Of a DNA stretch of 64,000 nucleotides, positions 8,775 to 15,226 are shown in pieces. Below the pieces are notes generated by a model, which was not told the origin of the DNA, did no database searches, and worked only from the letters and a program-made list of their open reading frames with translations. Position numbers and translations under genes: made by a program. Source of the DNA: Marinomonas sp. CT5 (GTDB lineage: Bacteria; Pseudomonadota; Gammaproteobacteria; Pseudomonadales; Marinomonadaceae). The stretch's first letter is position 1, and every line of letters begins with the position of its first letter. The DNA lies in NCBI RefSeq assembly GCF_018336975.1, contig NZ_CP025572.1, positions 3,705,112-3,769,111 on the forward strand. Direction: 5' to 3'.

Positions 8775-9401
8775 ATGACATTATCACTTCGAATCTTTTT
8801 AATTGCCATAGGTGCAATAACCCTTGCCGGCTGCCAAAACCTCAACCAACCAAGCACTGCTGACACCACCTGTACGACAGTAGCACCGTGTAATGGTAAT
8901 CAGGTAGGAAATCAAGCACCAACATATACTCAAAACGGTGCATTAAACGCAAACAACAGCATCGCAGTTATCAAACAAGAGCCCATCGTAGTAACGGCGA
9001 CAGGCTACGCAGCCATGATCACCAGCAAACGTTTTACCAAATCTCAAGCACGCATCATGACATTACGCAGTTCCATGCTAGATGCCTACAGGAACTTATC
9101 AGAGCGTGTCTACGGTTTAAAAATTGATGGTTCTAGTTCCCTAAGTAATATGGTGCTACAAAATGATGAATTAAGAACCTATGTGGACGCTTACCTCGTT
9201 GGCGCAAAAGTTGTTTCACAACGCGAACATGAAGACGGCACATTTGAAACCGTTGTTGAAATGGCGTTACAAGAAAACTTTCGTCAATGTGTTACTTCAG
9301 GCAGCCTACAAACAGATCCTAACTGTAAAATCCAACCAGGATATCGTGCGGTTAATGTACAAAGCGCCACTCCAACGACTAATTTCTATAGCATTGAATA
9401 A
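8775..9401 (+). CDS. flgP: Flagellar outer-membrane lipoprotein FlgP (LPP20 family)
   Basis: 208 residues with a lipoprotein signal peptide ending 'AITLAGCQN' (lipobox LAGC, Cys about 20). After a low-complexity Asn/Thr/Gln linker, the LPP20-type domain runs from about 75 to 185: 'VVTATGYAAM', 'KSQARIMTLRSSMLDAYRNLSERVYGL' and 'AYLVGAKVVSQREHEDGTFETVVEM'. In Vibrio and Campylobacter, FlgP forms a basal disk in or under the outer membrane around the flagellar rod and is needed for motility. It is first in a rightward cluster, three bases before flgT. flgO, its partner in Vibrio, is not adjacent here. The start has a GAAAGGG ribosome site. Confidence 0.85.
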   Translation: MTLSLRIFLIAIGAITLAGCQNLNQPSTADTTCTTVAPCNGNQVGNQAPTYTQNGALNANNSIAVIKQEPIVVTATGYAAMITSKRFTKSQARIMTLRSSMLDAYRNLSERVYGLKIDGSSSLSNMVLQNDELRTYVDAYLVGAKVVSQREHEDGTFETVVEMALQENFRQCVTSGSLQTDPNCKIQPGYRAVNVQSATPTTNFYSIE

Positions 9402-9404
9402 GTA

Positions 9405-10598
9405 ATGTTTGTTTTAACTCGGCTGCTAGCCATCACCTTATGCCTCCTTTTTTCCGTTAACGCTCTTTCAAGAAGTGTTGACGCTAAAGGCGAGGCCATT
9501 ATTTACGACAATGATATCGCTGACGCTCGCTACAGAGCCACTCAACAAGCAATCAAACAAGCGGTTCTTGAATCTGGGTCTAGAGTCAACGTTAAAGACG
9601 AGCTCAATAATGGCGAACTAGACTCAAGTTTACAAATTCGCAGCTCAGGTTATGTTCAACAAGCTCGAATTCTTTCTGAAGAACAGAATGGCGACTTTCT
9701 AACGGTTATTGCCCGAGTAGAAGTAACACCAGACTCCCAATGCAGCACAGGCCCAACAAGCTATTATAAAAAAACCATTGGAATAACAGGATTTGAATTA
9801 CAAGTCCCACAACAAGCTCGACTTGGCGAGCTCAGCAACATCTCCAGAGAACTCCCTAAAGACCTTGCAGATCAAATCAATAAAAAAGGCTACTTAAGAG
9901 CTCTGACAGCAACCAATATCGCCATTTATCCAGACCTAATAAATGCTCCCTCGTCCACAAACTATGACGGTTCATTAACCAACGTAACCCGAATCAGTGA
10001 ACAGCTTGGCGTTCAATATATTATGAGTGGCGTCATTAGAGACATCGGCGAATTGTATCTAAGACACCCAGACGACAAAGATGCCAAAGATTTATTAGAT
10101 GAAGGAATTGATAAAGAAAGAAACTTTGTGGTCGATATATACATATACGACGGTTTTAGTGGTGCACTGTTATTTGAACACCGCTATAGTGAAGTCGGTA
10201 ACTGGGATGTTTCTGATCATGCCAGAATTGGTTTCGGAAGCGCTAAGTTCTGGACAGTTCATTATGGTAAAGTGGTTCAACAGGCATTAAAAGAAAGCGC
10301 CTTAGACACTAGTGAACAGTTACGCTGCCAACCATTTATTGCCAATATTTTTCGAACTGAAGGCAATAGGATTCATATTTCTGCTGGCTCGTTGGCTGGC
10401 ATTAAGCAAGGAGATAAATTCAATGTTTATCGACGCTACGAGGTGTTTAACCAGTTGCAATCAGCTCAGACTCAGCTGAACAATGCCAACATCAGTGTTA
10501 CAATCAAGCAGGTTCAACCGAACTTTTCTGTTGGAGAGCTTGTTGTTGATTCACACATACTCAACGTGCAACAACAAGATGTTGTAATTGCTTGGTAA
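9405..10598 (+). CDS. flgT: Flagellar H-ring protein FlgT
   Basis: 397 residues with a cleavable signal peptide ('LLAITLCLLFSVNALS'). The N-terminal domain (about 25-115) begins 'SVDAKGEAIIYDNDIADARYRATQQAIKQAVLESG', typical of FlgT. A middle nucleoside-triphosphatase-like, TolB-type domain contains 'LGVQYIMSGVIRDIG' and 'FVVDIYIYDGFSGALLFEHRYS'. The C-terminal domain (about 310-397) has 'GSLAGIKQGDKFNVYR'. FlgT builds the H ring around the LP ring of sodium-driven polar flagella and helps recruit MotX/MotY. The tight flgP-flgT spacing indicates one transcript. Together the two genes suggest a Vibrio-like polar flagellum. Confidence 0.9.
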   Translation: MFVLTRLLAITLCLLFSVNALSRSVDAKGEAIIYDNDIADARYRATQQAIKQAVLESGSRVNVKDELNNGELDSSLQIRSSGYVQQARILSEEQNGDFLTVIARVEVTPDSQCSTGPTSYYKKTIGITGFELQVPQQARLGELSNISRELPKDLADQINKKGYLRALTATNIAIYPDLINAPSSTNYDGSLTNVTRISEQLGVQYIMSGVIRDIGELYLRHPDDKDAKDLLDEGIDKERNFVVDIYIYDGFSGALLFEHRYSEVGNWDVSDHARIGFGSAKFWTVHYGKVVQQALKESALDTSEQLRCQPFIANIFRTEGNRIHISAGSLAGIKQGDKFNVYRRYEVFNQLQSAQTQLNNANISVTIKQVQPNFSVGELVVDSHILNVQQQDVVIAW

Positions 10599-10658
10599 TT
10601 TTTACAAAATGACGCCCTACATATTAACGGCGTTTTTACTTTTTAGGATACAAAGACA

Positions 10659-10889
10659 ATGAATAACGAGCTACTTCACCACCTAGAACAACGCATCAAT
10701 GAAGCCGTAGAAGAAATATCTTCATTACGTAAACGTATCTCTGAACTCGAAATGCAAAACTACGAATTGAGCGAAGAAAAAAGTGAAATCGAAAGCACAC
10801 TAAACCAAACGAAAGAGCAGCAATCAAACTGGGAATCTTCTCTTTCTCAAATGCTCAATAGATTAAATCAAATGGACGACAAACAATGA
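10659..10889 (+). CDS. zapB: Cell-division coiled-coil protein ZapB
   Basis: 76 residues, almost entirely a predicted coiled coil with heptad Leu/Ile spacing. It aligns by eye with E. coli ZapB along its length. The C-terminal 'KEQQSNWESSLSQMLNRLNQM' matches ZapB '[21 protein letters not shown]' closely, including the KEQQ-x-x-W block. ZapB bundles at the division site, links ZapA/FtsZ to MatP, and positions the Z ring. 'TTTTTAGGATACAAAGACA' gives an AGGA ribosome site. Its stop overlaps the next start in ATGA. Placement behind flagellar genes is unusual but co-directional. A TIGR02449-type ZapB-like protein is the main alternative. Confidence 0.82.
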   Translation: MNNELLHHLEQRINEAVEEISSLRKRISELEMQNYELSEEKSEIESTLNQTKEQQSNWESSLSQMLNRLNQMDDKQ

Positions 10890-11359
10890 AATCACTCTTA
10901 CTTGCAGCTTTAGTTCTAGTTAGTGCTCACGCATCAGCACAAGACCAAATTGCGAGTCTAGTAACCTTCGAATCGACAGCTGCTCGTCCAAATAGCGACA
11001 CTAGACACAGCAACATAACATCAATACTTAATACATCAATGGAGTACACGCTGCCAGAAAACATTTCTTTTTATGGCGGTTTCTCATTTGTATTAGGAGA
11101 AAAATTCGAAAGCTCAGTTACGATAGGTTCTCGCTTTTACAGCGCAACACCAGCATTTCAACTATTTCCAGGAGCGCCGATGTGGTCATTTATTGGCGGC
11201 GGCGTTTCATTCCTTGATGATACTGTATACTACCCTGAAGCTGGCTTCCGAATCGCTACATCAAACACATCGCGCCTTGATGTATTTATTAAAATACTAA
11301 ACAGTGACAATGATACCTATGATAAGCACGTCATGATTGGTGCCGGACTTACTTTCTGA
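10886..11359 (+). CDS. Small outer-membrane beta-barrel-like protein, function unknown
   Basis: 157 residues. A signal peptide 'MKSLLLAALVLVSAHASAQD' (cut after ASA) is followed by about 135 residues rich in alternating hydrophobic and polar residues. These include 'ENISFYGGFSFVLGEKFESSVTIGSRFY', 'WSFIGGGVSF', 'YYPEAGFRIATSNTSRLDVFIKIL' and a terminal 'HVMIGAGLTF' ending in Phe, typical of outer-membrane barrels with about eight strands (OmpA/OmpW-like topology). It overlaps zapB by four bases and is followed six bases later by another small gene, so it is part of the same transcript. No specific family was recognised. Confidence 0.72.
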   Translation: MKSLLLAALVLVSAHASAQDQIASLVTFESTAARPNSDTRHSNITSILNTSMEYTLPENISFYGGFSFVLGEKFESSVTIGSRFYSATPAFQLFPGAPMWSFIGGGVSFLDDTVYYPEAGFRIATSNTSRLDVFIKILNSDNDTYDKHVMIGAGLTF

Positions 11360-11364
11360 ACAAA

Positions 11365-11532
11365 ATGAAACTATTACCCATTCTCGCTGTTAGTTTCTTA
11401 ATCACATTGACTTATGTTTGGTGGCAAAAAGGTAGCAATATATCCATCACACTGCCAAATGAGGATCAGCGAAAAGAAATGATTGGCACAAACAATACAC
11501 AAAGAATTCCGCTGACTCCAATAACAAACTGA
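11365..11532 (+). CDS. 55-residue single-pass membrane or exported peptide
   Basis: A short open frame starting ATG 11365, five bases after the barrel gene stops, and ending TGA 11532, 11 bases before the ProQ-domain gene. The translation begins 'MKLLPILAVSFLITLTYVWW', a Lys-flanked hydrophobic helix, then 'QKGSNISITLPNEDQRKEMI' and a Thr/Pro-rich tail. It exactly fills the space between two co-directional genes, which favours a real gene. It has either an uncleaved N-terminal anchor with a 32-residue periplasmic tail or a signal peptide. Function unknown. Confidence 0.6.
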   Translation: MKLLPILAVSFLITLTYVWWQKGSNISITLPNEDQRKEMIGTNNTQRIPLTPITN

Positions 11533-11543
11533 GCCTTGTGTTT

Positions 11544-12491
11544 ATGGACCAACTGATAACCAAACTAGAAGAAAAAATTAACTGGTTAACGCAGCAGCTA
11601 AAAGAAGCTAACGCGGAGATCAAAAGGTTAAAAGGAAACAACGATAATTCTATTGAACACAGCGCTTCAATGGATTTATTACAACATATGGCAGATCGCT
11701 CCACAGAAGACCAATTGCAACTTTATATTGAAGACTCTCTCGATCTTTTGAATAGCGCATCACCTCCAGAGCAAGCAATAAAAGTGGGCTCGGTAGAACA
11801 CCAGCTCAACTTTGATTTATTGCACGAGCTTGCTGATAGCAGCAGCACAACACCCACGACAACAGAACAGATTGATTACATGACCACACAACAACCTGAG
11901 CTTAACGGCTTGCAAGAAGACGACAAACTAGTCGATACCGACACTAGCGTACAAGAAGCAAGCGAAAGCACTGCAGAGACAGCGACTTTGACGCCAGAAC
12001 AAAGAAAACGTCAAAAAAACCAAAAGAACAATCGCCGTCTGATAAAAATGCTTGAAGACCGTTACCCCAAAGCGTTTGACTGGAATCAACCTAAGCCACT
12101 AAAAGTAGGCATAGACAAAGACATGGTTCTGGATGATGACTTTAATGCCAGCAAGCAAAAACGCGCTCTAGCGGCTTATACGCGCTCAGACAGATACAAA
12201 AAGTGTCTTCTATCTGGACAACCTCGAGTCGACTTAGAAGGTGTTGCTGTTAACAACGAGCCTGCTTTACCAGAATCCATGATTCCTGCAAAAGCCAAAG
12301 CAACAACAAGCAGACCCGCAAAAGACAAACCGACCAAGCCGTCTCGCAAACCCAAAACTCAGGCAAAAAGTCACTCAAAACCTAAAGCCAAGAGCCAACA
12401 AAATGCCTCTAAGCAAGAAGATATCTATGACAACTTATCTCCTGAAGAGCGCATGAAGGCGAAACTTGAGAAATTATTAAATAAATCCTAG
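11544..12491 (+). CDS. ProQ/FinO-domain RNA-binding protein with N-terminal coiled coil
   Basis: About 315 residues. Residues 1-35 form a coiled coil ('MDQLITKLEEKINWLTQQLKEANAEIKRLKG'-like heptads). An acidic Ser/Thr/Gln-rich linker follows (about 36-150). The ProQ/FinO domain lies at about 155-235 ('NNRRLIKMLEDRYPKAFDW', 'PLKVGIDKDM', 'RALAAYTRSDRYKKCLL', 'GQPRVDLEG'). After it come a Lys/Pro/Ser-rich basic tail ('KPTKPSRKPKTQAKSHSKPK') and a C-terminal 'SPEERMKAKLEKLLNKS'. The domain is an RNA chaperone for sRNAs and mRNA 3' ends. E. coli ProQ is 232 residues with the domain at its N-terminus, so the long N-terminal extension is notable. ATG 11544 is preferred over GTG 11538 because of spacing from GAG. 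Confidence 0.87.
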   Translation: MDQLITKLEEKINWLTQQLKEANAEIKRLKGNNDNSIEHSASMDLLQHMADRSTEDQLQLYIEDSLDLLNSASPPEQAIKVGSVEHQLNFDLLHELADSSSTTPTTTEQIDYMTTQQPELNGLQEDDKLVDTDTSVQEASESTAETATLTPEQRKRQKNQKNNRRLIKMLEDRYPKAFDWNQPKPLKVGIDKDMVLDDDFNASKQKRALAAYTRSDRYKKCLLSGQPRVDLEGVAVNNEPALPESMIPAKAKATTSRPAKDKPTKPSRKPKTQAKSHSKPKAKSQQNASKQEDIYDNLSPEERMKAKLEKLLNKS

Positions 12492-12498
12492 AAAACTG

Positions 12499-12527
12499 TT
12501 TACATCCAAAAGCGCGATGTATATTAT
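12499..12527 (+). promoter_or_regulatory. Sigma-70 promoter of tRNA-Tyr
   Basis: TTTACA (12499-12504) and TATTAT (12522-12527) are 17 bases apart and are followed by a GC-rich discriminator, TCGCGC, typical of stable-RNA promoters. The minus-10 lies inside a 27-base imperfect palindrome at 12511-12537 (outer arms AGCGCGA/TCGCGCT, inner GTATA/TATAC). The tRNA begins 16 bases after the minus-10. Confidence 0.75.
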
Positions 12528-12542
12528 ACGTCGCGCTGCTGT

Positions 12543-12626
<84 letters not shown>

Positions 12627-12885
12627 TTAGCAGTTTCTTTTAAGATTCAACATCTTACCTCACAGAAAACCTAATACTTCTACTGAATAAAATCCTAACA
12701 CAAGCTCACACCAGCAAGATCACAACTTAACCACAAACTTATCCACAACTTCGTCATTGCACTTGCTTTCACCTTTTCTCACCTAGCACAACAACCCCCA
12801 CCGCACACCAACCAAGACAGTAAGTAATCTCTTAAAGCACCTCACAAGCCTCCTAGCATCCAACACAAACCAAACAGCTTAATGT
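12627..12885. other. Non-coding spacer with two DnaA-box-like sites
   Basis: 259 bases with no plausible gene. TTATCCACA at 12739-12747 is a perfect consensus DnaA box, and TTAACCACA at 12727-12735 differs by one base; both are in the same orientation, 12 bases apart. The rest is C/A-rich on the plus strand without obvious hairpins. Two sites alone are weak evidence for a DnaA-binding locus. Confidence 0.45.
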
Positions 12886-13063
12886 GATAGACGATAGACG
12901 ATAGACGATAGACGATAGACGATAGACGATAGACGATAGACGATAGACGATAGACGATAGACGATAGACGATAGACGATAGACGATAGACGATAGACGAT
13001 AGACGATAGACGATAGACGATAGACGATAGACGATAGACGATAGACGATAGACGATAGACGAT
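12886..13063. repeat. Tandem repeat, 25 exact copies of GATAGAC plus GAT
   Basis: A perfect 7-bp microsatellite: 175 bases of uninterrupted GATAGAC units with no substitutions, then GAT. It lies between the 3' ends of convergent tRNA-Tyr and the eight-tRNA operon. There are no spacers, so it is not a CRISPR array. Perfect uniformity implies recent expansion by slippage, and copy number is probably variable between strains. Confidence 0.97.
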
Positions 13064-13132
13064 TTTGAAGTTATTTAATGGAATATCAAGGATATAAATT
13101 AAAATTTATTAGAAAGGAAAAAAGAGAGGAAA

Positions 13133-13208
13133 TGGTGGGTCGTACTGGATTCGAACCAGTGACCAATTGATTAAAAGTCAACTGCTCTACCAACTGAGCT
13201 AACGACCC
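13133..13208 (-). tRNA. tRNA-Lys (TTT), copy 1
   Basis: 76 bases including CCA. Acceptor GGGTCGT, anticodon stem TTGA-CTTTTAA-TCAA with anticodon TTT, T loop TTCGAAT. It appears identical to the second copy at 13422-13497. It is the last tRNA of the leftward operon. Confidence 0.97.
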
Positions 13209-13235
13209 GCTCATAATTTTTGGCTGATTTATTAA

Positions 13236-13312
13236 TGGTCGGAGTAGAGAGATTCGAACTCCCGACATCCTGCTCCCAAAGCAGGCGCGCTACCAGACTG
13301 CGCTATACTCCG
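13236..13312 (-). tRNA. tRNA-Pro (TGG), copy 1
   Basis: 77 bases including CCA. Acceptor CGGAGTA, anticodon loop TTTGGGA with anticodon TGG. It differs from copy 2 at two positions in the T stem that pair with each other (A-T here, G-C there). Confidence 0.97.
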
Positions 13313-13314
13313 AT

Positions 13315-13390
13315 TGGCTCCTCGAACTGGACTCGAACCAGTGACCCAATGATTAACAGTCATTTGCTCTACCAACTGAGCTATCGAGGA
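13315..13390 (-). tRNA. tRNA-Asn (GTT), copy 1
   Basis: 76 bases including CCA. Acceptor TCCTCGA, anticodon loop CTGTTAA with anticodon GTT, discriminator G. Only two bases separate it from the Pro gene downstream, so processing must act on a nearly continuous tRNA string. It appears identical to copy 2. Confidence 0.97.
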
Positions 13391-13421
13391 ATTAATCAGA
13401 TTTGATCTGTATAGGGATAGT

Positions 13422-13497
13422 TGGTGGGTCGTACTGGATTCGAACCAGTGACCAATTGATTAAAAGTCAACTGCTCTACCAACTGAGCTAACGACCC
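13422..13497 (-). tRNA. tRNA-Lys (TTT), copy 2
   Basis: 76 bases including CCA. Anticodon TTT in loop CTTTTAA. Same sequence as copy 1 by eye. It follows tRNA-His in the leftward operon. Confidence 0.97.
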
Positions 13498-13510
13498 AAC
13501 TATCAAGTAA

Positions 13511-13587
13511 TGGGGTGGACGATGGGGCTTGAACCCACGACCGCCGGAATCACAATCCGGAGCTCTACCAACTGAGCTACGCCCACC
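13511..13587 (-). tRNA. tRNA-His (GTG)
   Basis: 77 bases including the extra 5' G(-1) opposite C73, the His identity element, and encoded CCA. Acceptor GTGGGCG / CGTCCAC, anticodon loop TTGTGAT with GTG. It is the only member of the array without a second copy, apart from Ser. Confidence 0.96.
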
Positions 13588-13613
13588 ATTACTAATGGTG
13601 ATGATAAAATAAA

Positions 13614-13690
13614 TGGTCGGAGTAGAGGGATTCGAACCCCCGACATCCTGCTCCCAAAGCAGGCGCGCTACCAGACTGCGCTATACTCCG
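13614..13690 (-). tRNA. tRNA-Pro (TGG), copy 2
   Basis: 77 bases including CCA, anticodon TGG. It carries the G-C version of the T-stem pair that is A-T in copy 1. Two bases separate it from the tRNA-Asn gene upstream, as in the other copy. Confidence 0.97.
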
Positions 13691-13692
13691 AA

Positions 13693-13768
13693 TGGCTCCT
13701 CGAACTGGACTCGAACCAGTGACCCAATGATTAACAGTCATTTGCTCTACCAACTGAGCTATCGAGGA
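13693..13768 (-). tRNA. tRNA-Asn (GTT), copy 2
   Basis: 76 bases including CCA, anticodon GTT, identical by eye to copy 1. It is the second gene of the leftward tRNA operon. Confidence 0.97.
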
Positions 13769-13809
13769 ACTAATATTTTATCTTGCTTACAACAACCACC
13801 TTAATAAGA

Positions 13810-13900
13810 TGGCGGAGGAGGAGAGATTCGAACTCTCGGTAGGCTACTAACCTACGCCGGTTTTCAAGACCGGTGCATTAAACCACTCTGCCACCCCTCC
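13810..13900 (-). tRNA. tRNA-Ser (TGA)
   Basis: 91 bases including CCA, class II with a long variable arm. Anticodon stem CCGGT-CTTGAAA-ACCGG, anticodon TGA, discriminator G. It is the first gene of the leftward tRNA operon, 16 bases from the minus-10 of its promoter. Confidence 0.97.
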
Positions 13901-13916
13901 GTTGCGAGCGAGGTGT

Positions 13917-13944
13917 ATAATACTGATTTGAAATTTCAGTGCAA
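13917..13944 (-). promoter_or_regulatory. Promoter of the eight-tRNA operon
   Basis: On the minus strand TTGCAC (13939-13944) and TATTAT (13917-13922) are 16 bases apart. A GC-rich discriminator (CCTCGCTCGC) comes before tRNA-Ser, as expected for stringently controlled stable-RNA promoters. No other promoter-like sequence is obvious between the tRNAs. Confidence 0.78.
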
Positions 13945-13962
13945 CCTCTTTTTTAAAAAAGT

Positions 13963-15027
13963 TTAACTTTTTTCACTCACATAGCCCTGATCAGGGGAAG
14001 TACGAATCCAAACATTAGAGTACCAGTAGTAATGTCTGCCCGTTTTATCAGGCATAGTACAGTTAATACGGCCACGCCCCACATTAAATGGTTTCTCTGC
14101 TGTTGCTTTAACTTTGGTCTTTGATAACCAATCTAATTTCGCCTTACCCTGCCCGGCGACATAACAAGCCAAGTCTTTCAAACGATACTGACCTTCTTTA
14201 AAGGTCAAACTAATAGAAACGGGTTTATCCGTTGCGTAATCGCCGCCCGTTTCCTCAGACAACAAAGGCATAGGCTTAGCGTTAAGCTTGGTTTTTAATG
14301 TAGATAACTTTGCATAAGCACCAGAAGCAGGAAAACGTGGTAGATTTTCAAAGTCTGAGTCTGCACTCACCACTCCAGACTGTTGACCAAAGGCCATGAT
14401 GCCTCGCTCTTTCATCATTTCACGAATTTGTGAATCCGACTCTCCATAAGGATAAGCCAACATTTTCGGAGAATGACCTAAATGTTTCTTCAATAAATCT
14501 TCTACGGTATCCACTTCTTTTGCCATGCGCGCTTTCCAAGCTTGGTCTGACTCTCCCTTCAGTTTGCGCAGCATGTAAGGATGGCTAATGGTATGATTAG
14601 CAAACACGCCACCGGACTGCTCCATCTCTTTCATCTGATCCCAAGTCAAAAAGCTGCGACTCTTACGCTCAACCGGTTCTGTATTAATAAAGACAGTAAA
14701 AGGAAAATTTCTTTCTTTGAGAATGGGAAAACCCGCTTGGTAAATACTGCGATAGGCATCATCAAATGAAATGGCAACCGCTTTTTCAGGTAATGCTTTG
14801 TTGGCCTTTAGATCATCCAAGGCTGTGCGCAAATCCACGACCTGAAAACCTGCATTTTTTAGGTAATCCATTTGTTCAGTAAATTGCTCAGGCGTAACAG
14901 AGGTCGATTTCGGAGAACTGGCACTTACATGGTGATATTGCAGAACAGGTAAATAATCTTGAGCGTTAGCCGCCATACTGGCGCCTAACGCTCCAAGTAA
15001 AATGCTGTAATGAGCCTTTGACAACAT
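13963..15027 (-). CDS. Exported polysaccharide deacetylase (CE4, NodB domain)
   Basis: 354 residues with a signal peptide ('LLGALGASMAANAQD', cut after ANA). The NodB domain (about 25-230) has 'LPVLQYHHVS', motif 1 'AISFDDAYRS' with the catalytic and metal Asp, motif 2 'FANHTISHPYM' with the two metal His residues, and 'MLAYPYGESDSQI'. A C-terminal beta-rich domain (about 240-354) is of unknown role. These enzymes remove N- or O-acetyl groups from periplasmic polysaccharides, peptidoglycan or poly-GlcNAc. An upstream ATG at 15060 is rejected because AGAGGA lies seven bases before ATG 15027. It is single, leftward, between kbl and the tRNA operon. The substrate is not deducible. Confidence 0.88.
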   Translation of the reverse strand: MLSKAHYSILLGALGASMAANAQDYLPVLQYHHVSASSPKSTSVTPEQFTEQMDYLKNAGFQVVDLRTALDDLKANKALPEKAVAISFDDAYRSIYQAGFPILKERNFPFTVFINTEPVERKSRSFLTWDQMKEMEQSGGVFANHTISHPYMLRKLKGESDQAWKARMAKEVDTVEDLLKKHLGHSPKMLAYPYGESDSQIREMMKERGIMAFGQQSGVVSADSDFENLPRFPASGAYAKLSTLKTKLNAKPMPLLSEETGGDYATDKPVSISLTFKEGQYRLKDLACYVAGQGKAKLDWLSKTKVKATAEKPFNVGRGRINCTMPDKTGRHYYWYSNVWIRTSPDQGYVSEKS

Positions 15028-15099
15028 GTCGTTTCCTCTTTGCTTAATGTTTGTCCACATTCTACGGACGAACTGACAGCATGACCAGCCTGTTCAAAA

Positions 15100-15125
15100 A
15101 GCAAAACTGTTATGCCTGTTTTGCT
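15100..15125. promoter_or_regulatory. Inverted repeat in the deacetylase-kbl intergenic region
   Basis: AGCAAAAC (15100-15107) and GTTTTGCT (15118-15125) form a perfect 8-bp inverted repeat around a 10-base centre, between two divergent genes. It could be an operator or chance; no regulator is assigned. Confidence 0.35.
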
Positions 15126-15226
15126 ATGTCACTGCATCTACTTATTTTAGCGCCGCCCTCCTACACTCAAGAAACAACAAGAACTTTAAAGCACAGGAAA
15201 TAGCCATCTCCACAAGAGGAAATATT

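Noticed and set aside
12886..13063. CRISPR array
   Set aside because: The units are 7 bases and contiguous, with no spacers and no cas genes anywhere in the window.
13086..13804. Short reading frames in the tRNA array (for example 'VGVERFELPTSCSQ')
   Set aside because: They are translations of tRNA-Pro and tRNA-Asn antisense sequence, a well-known annotation artefact.
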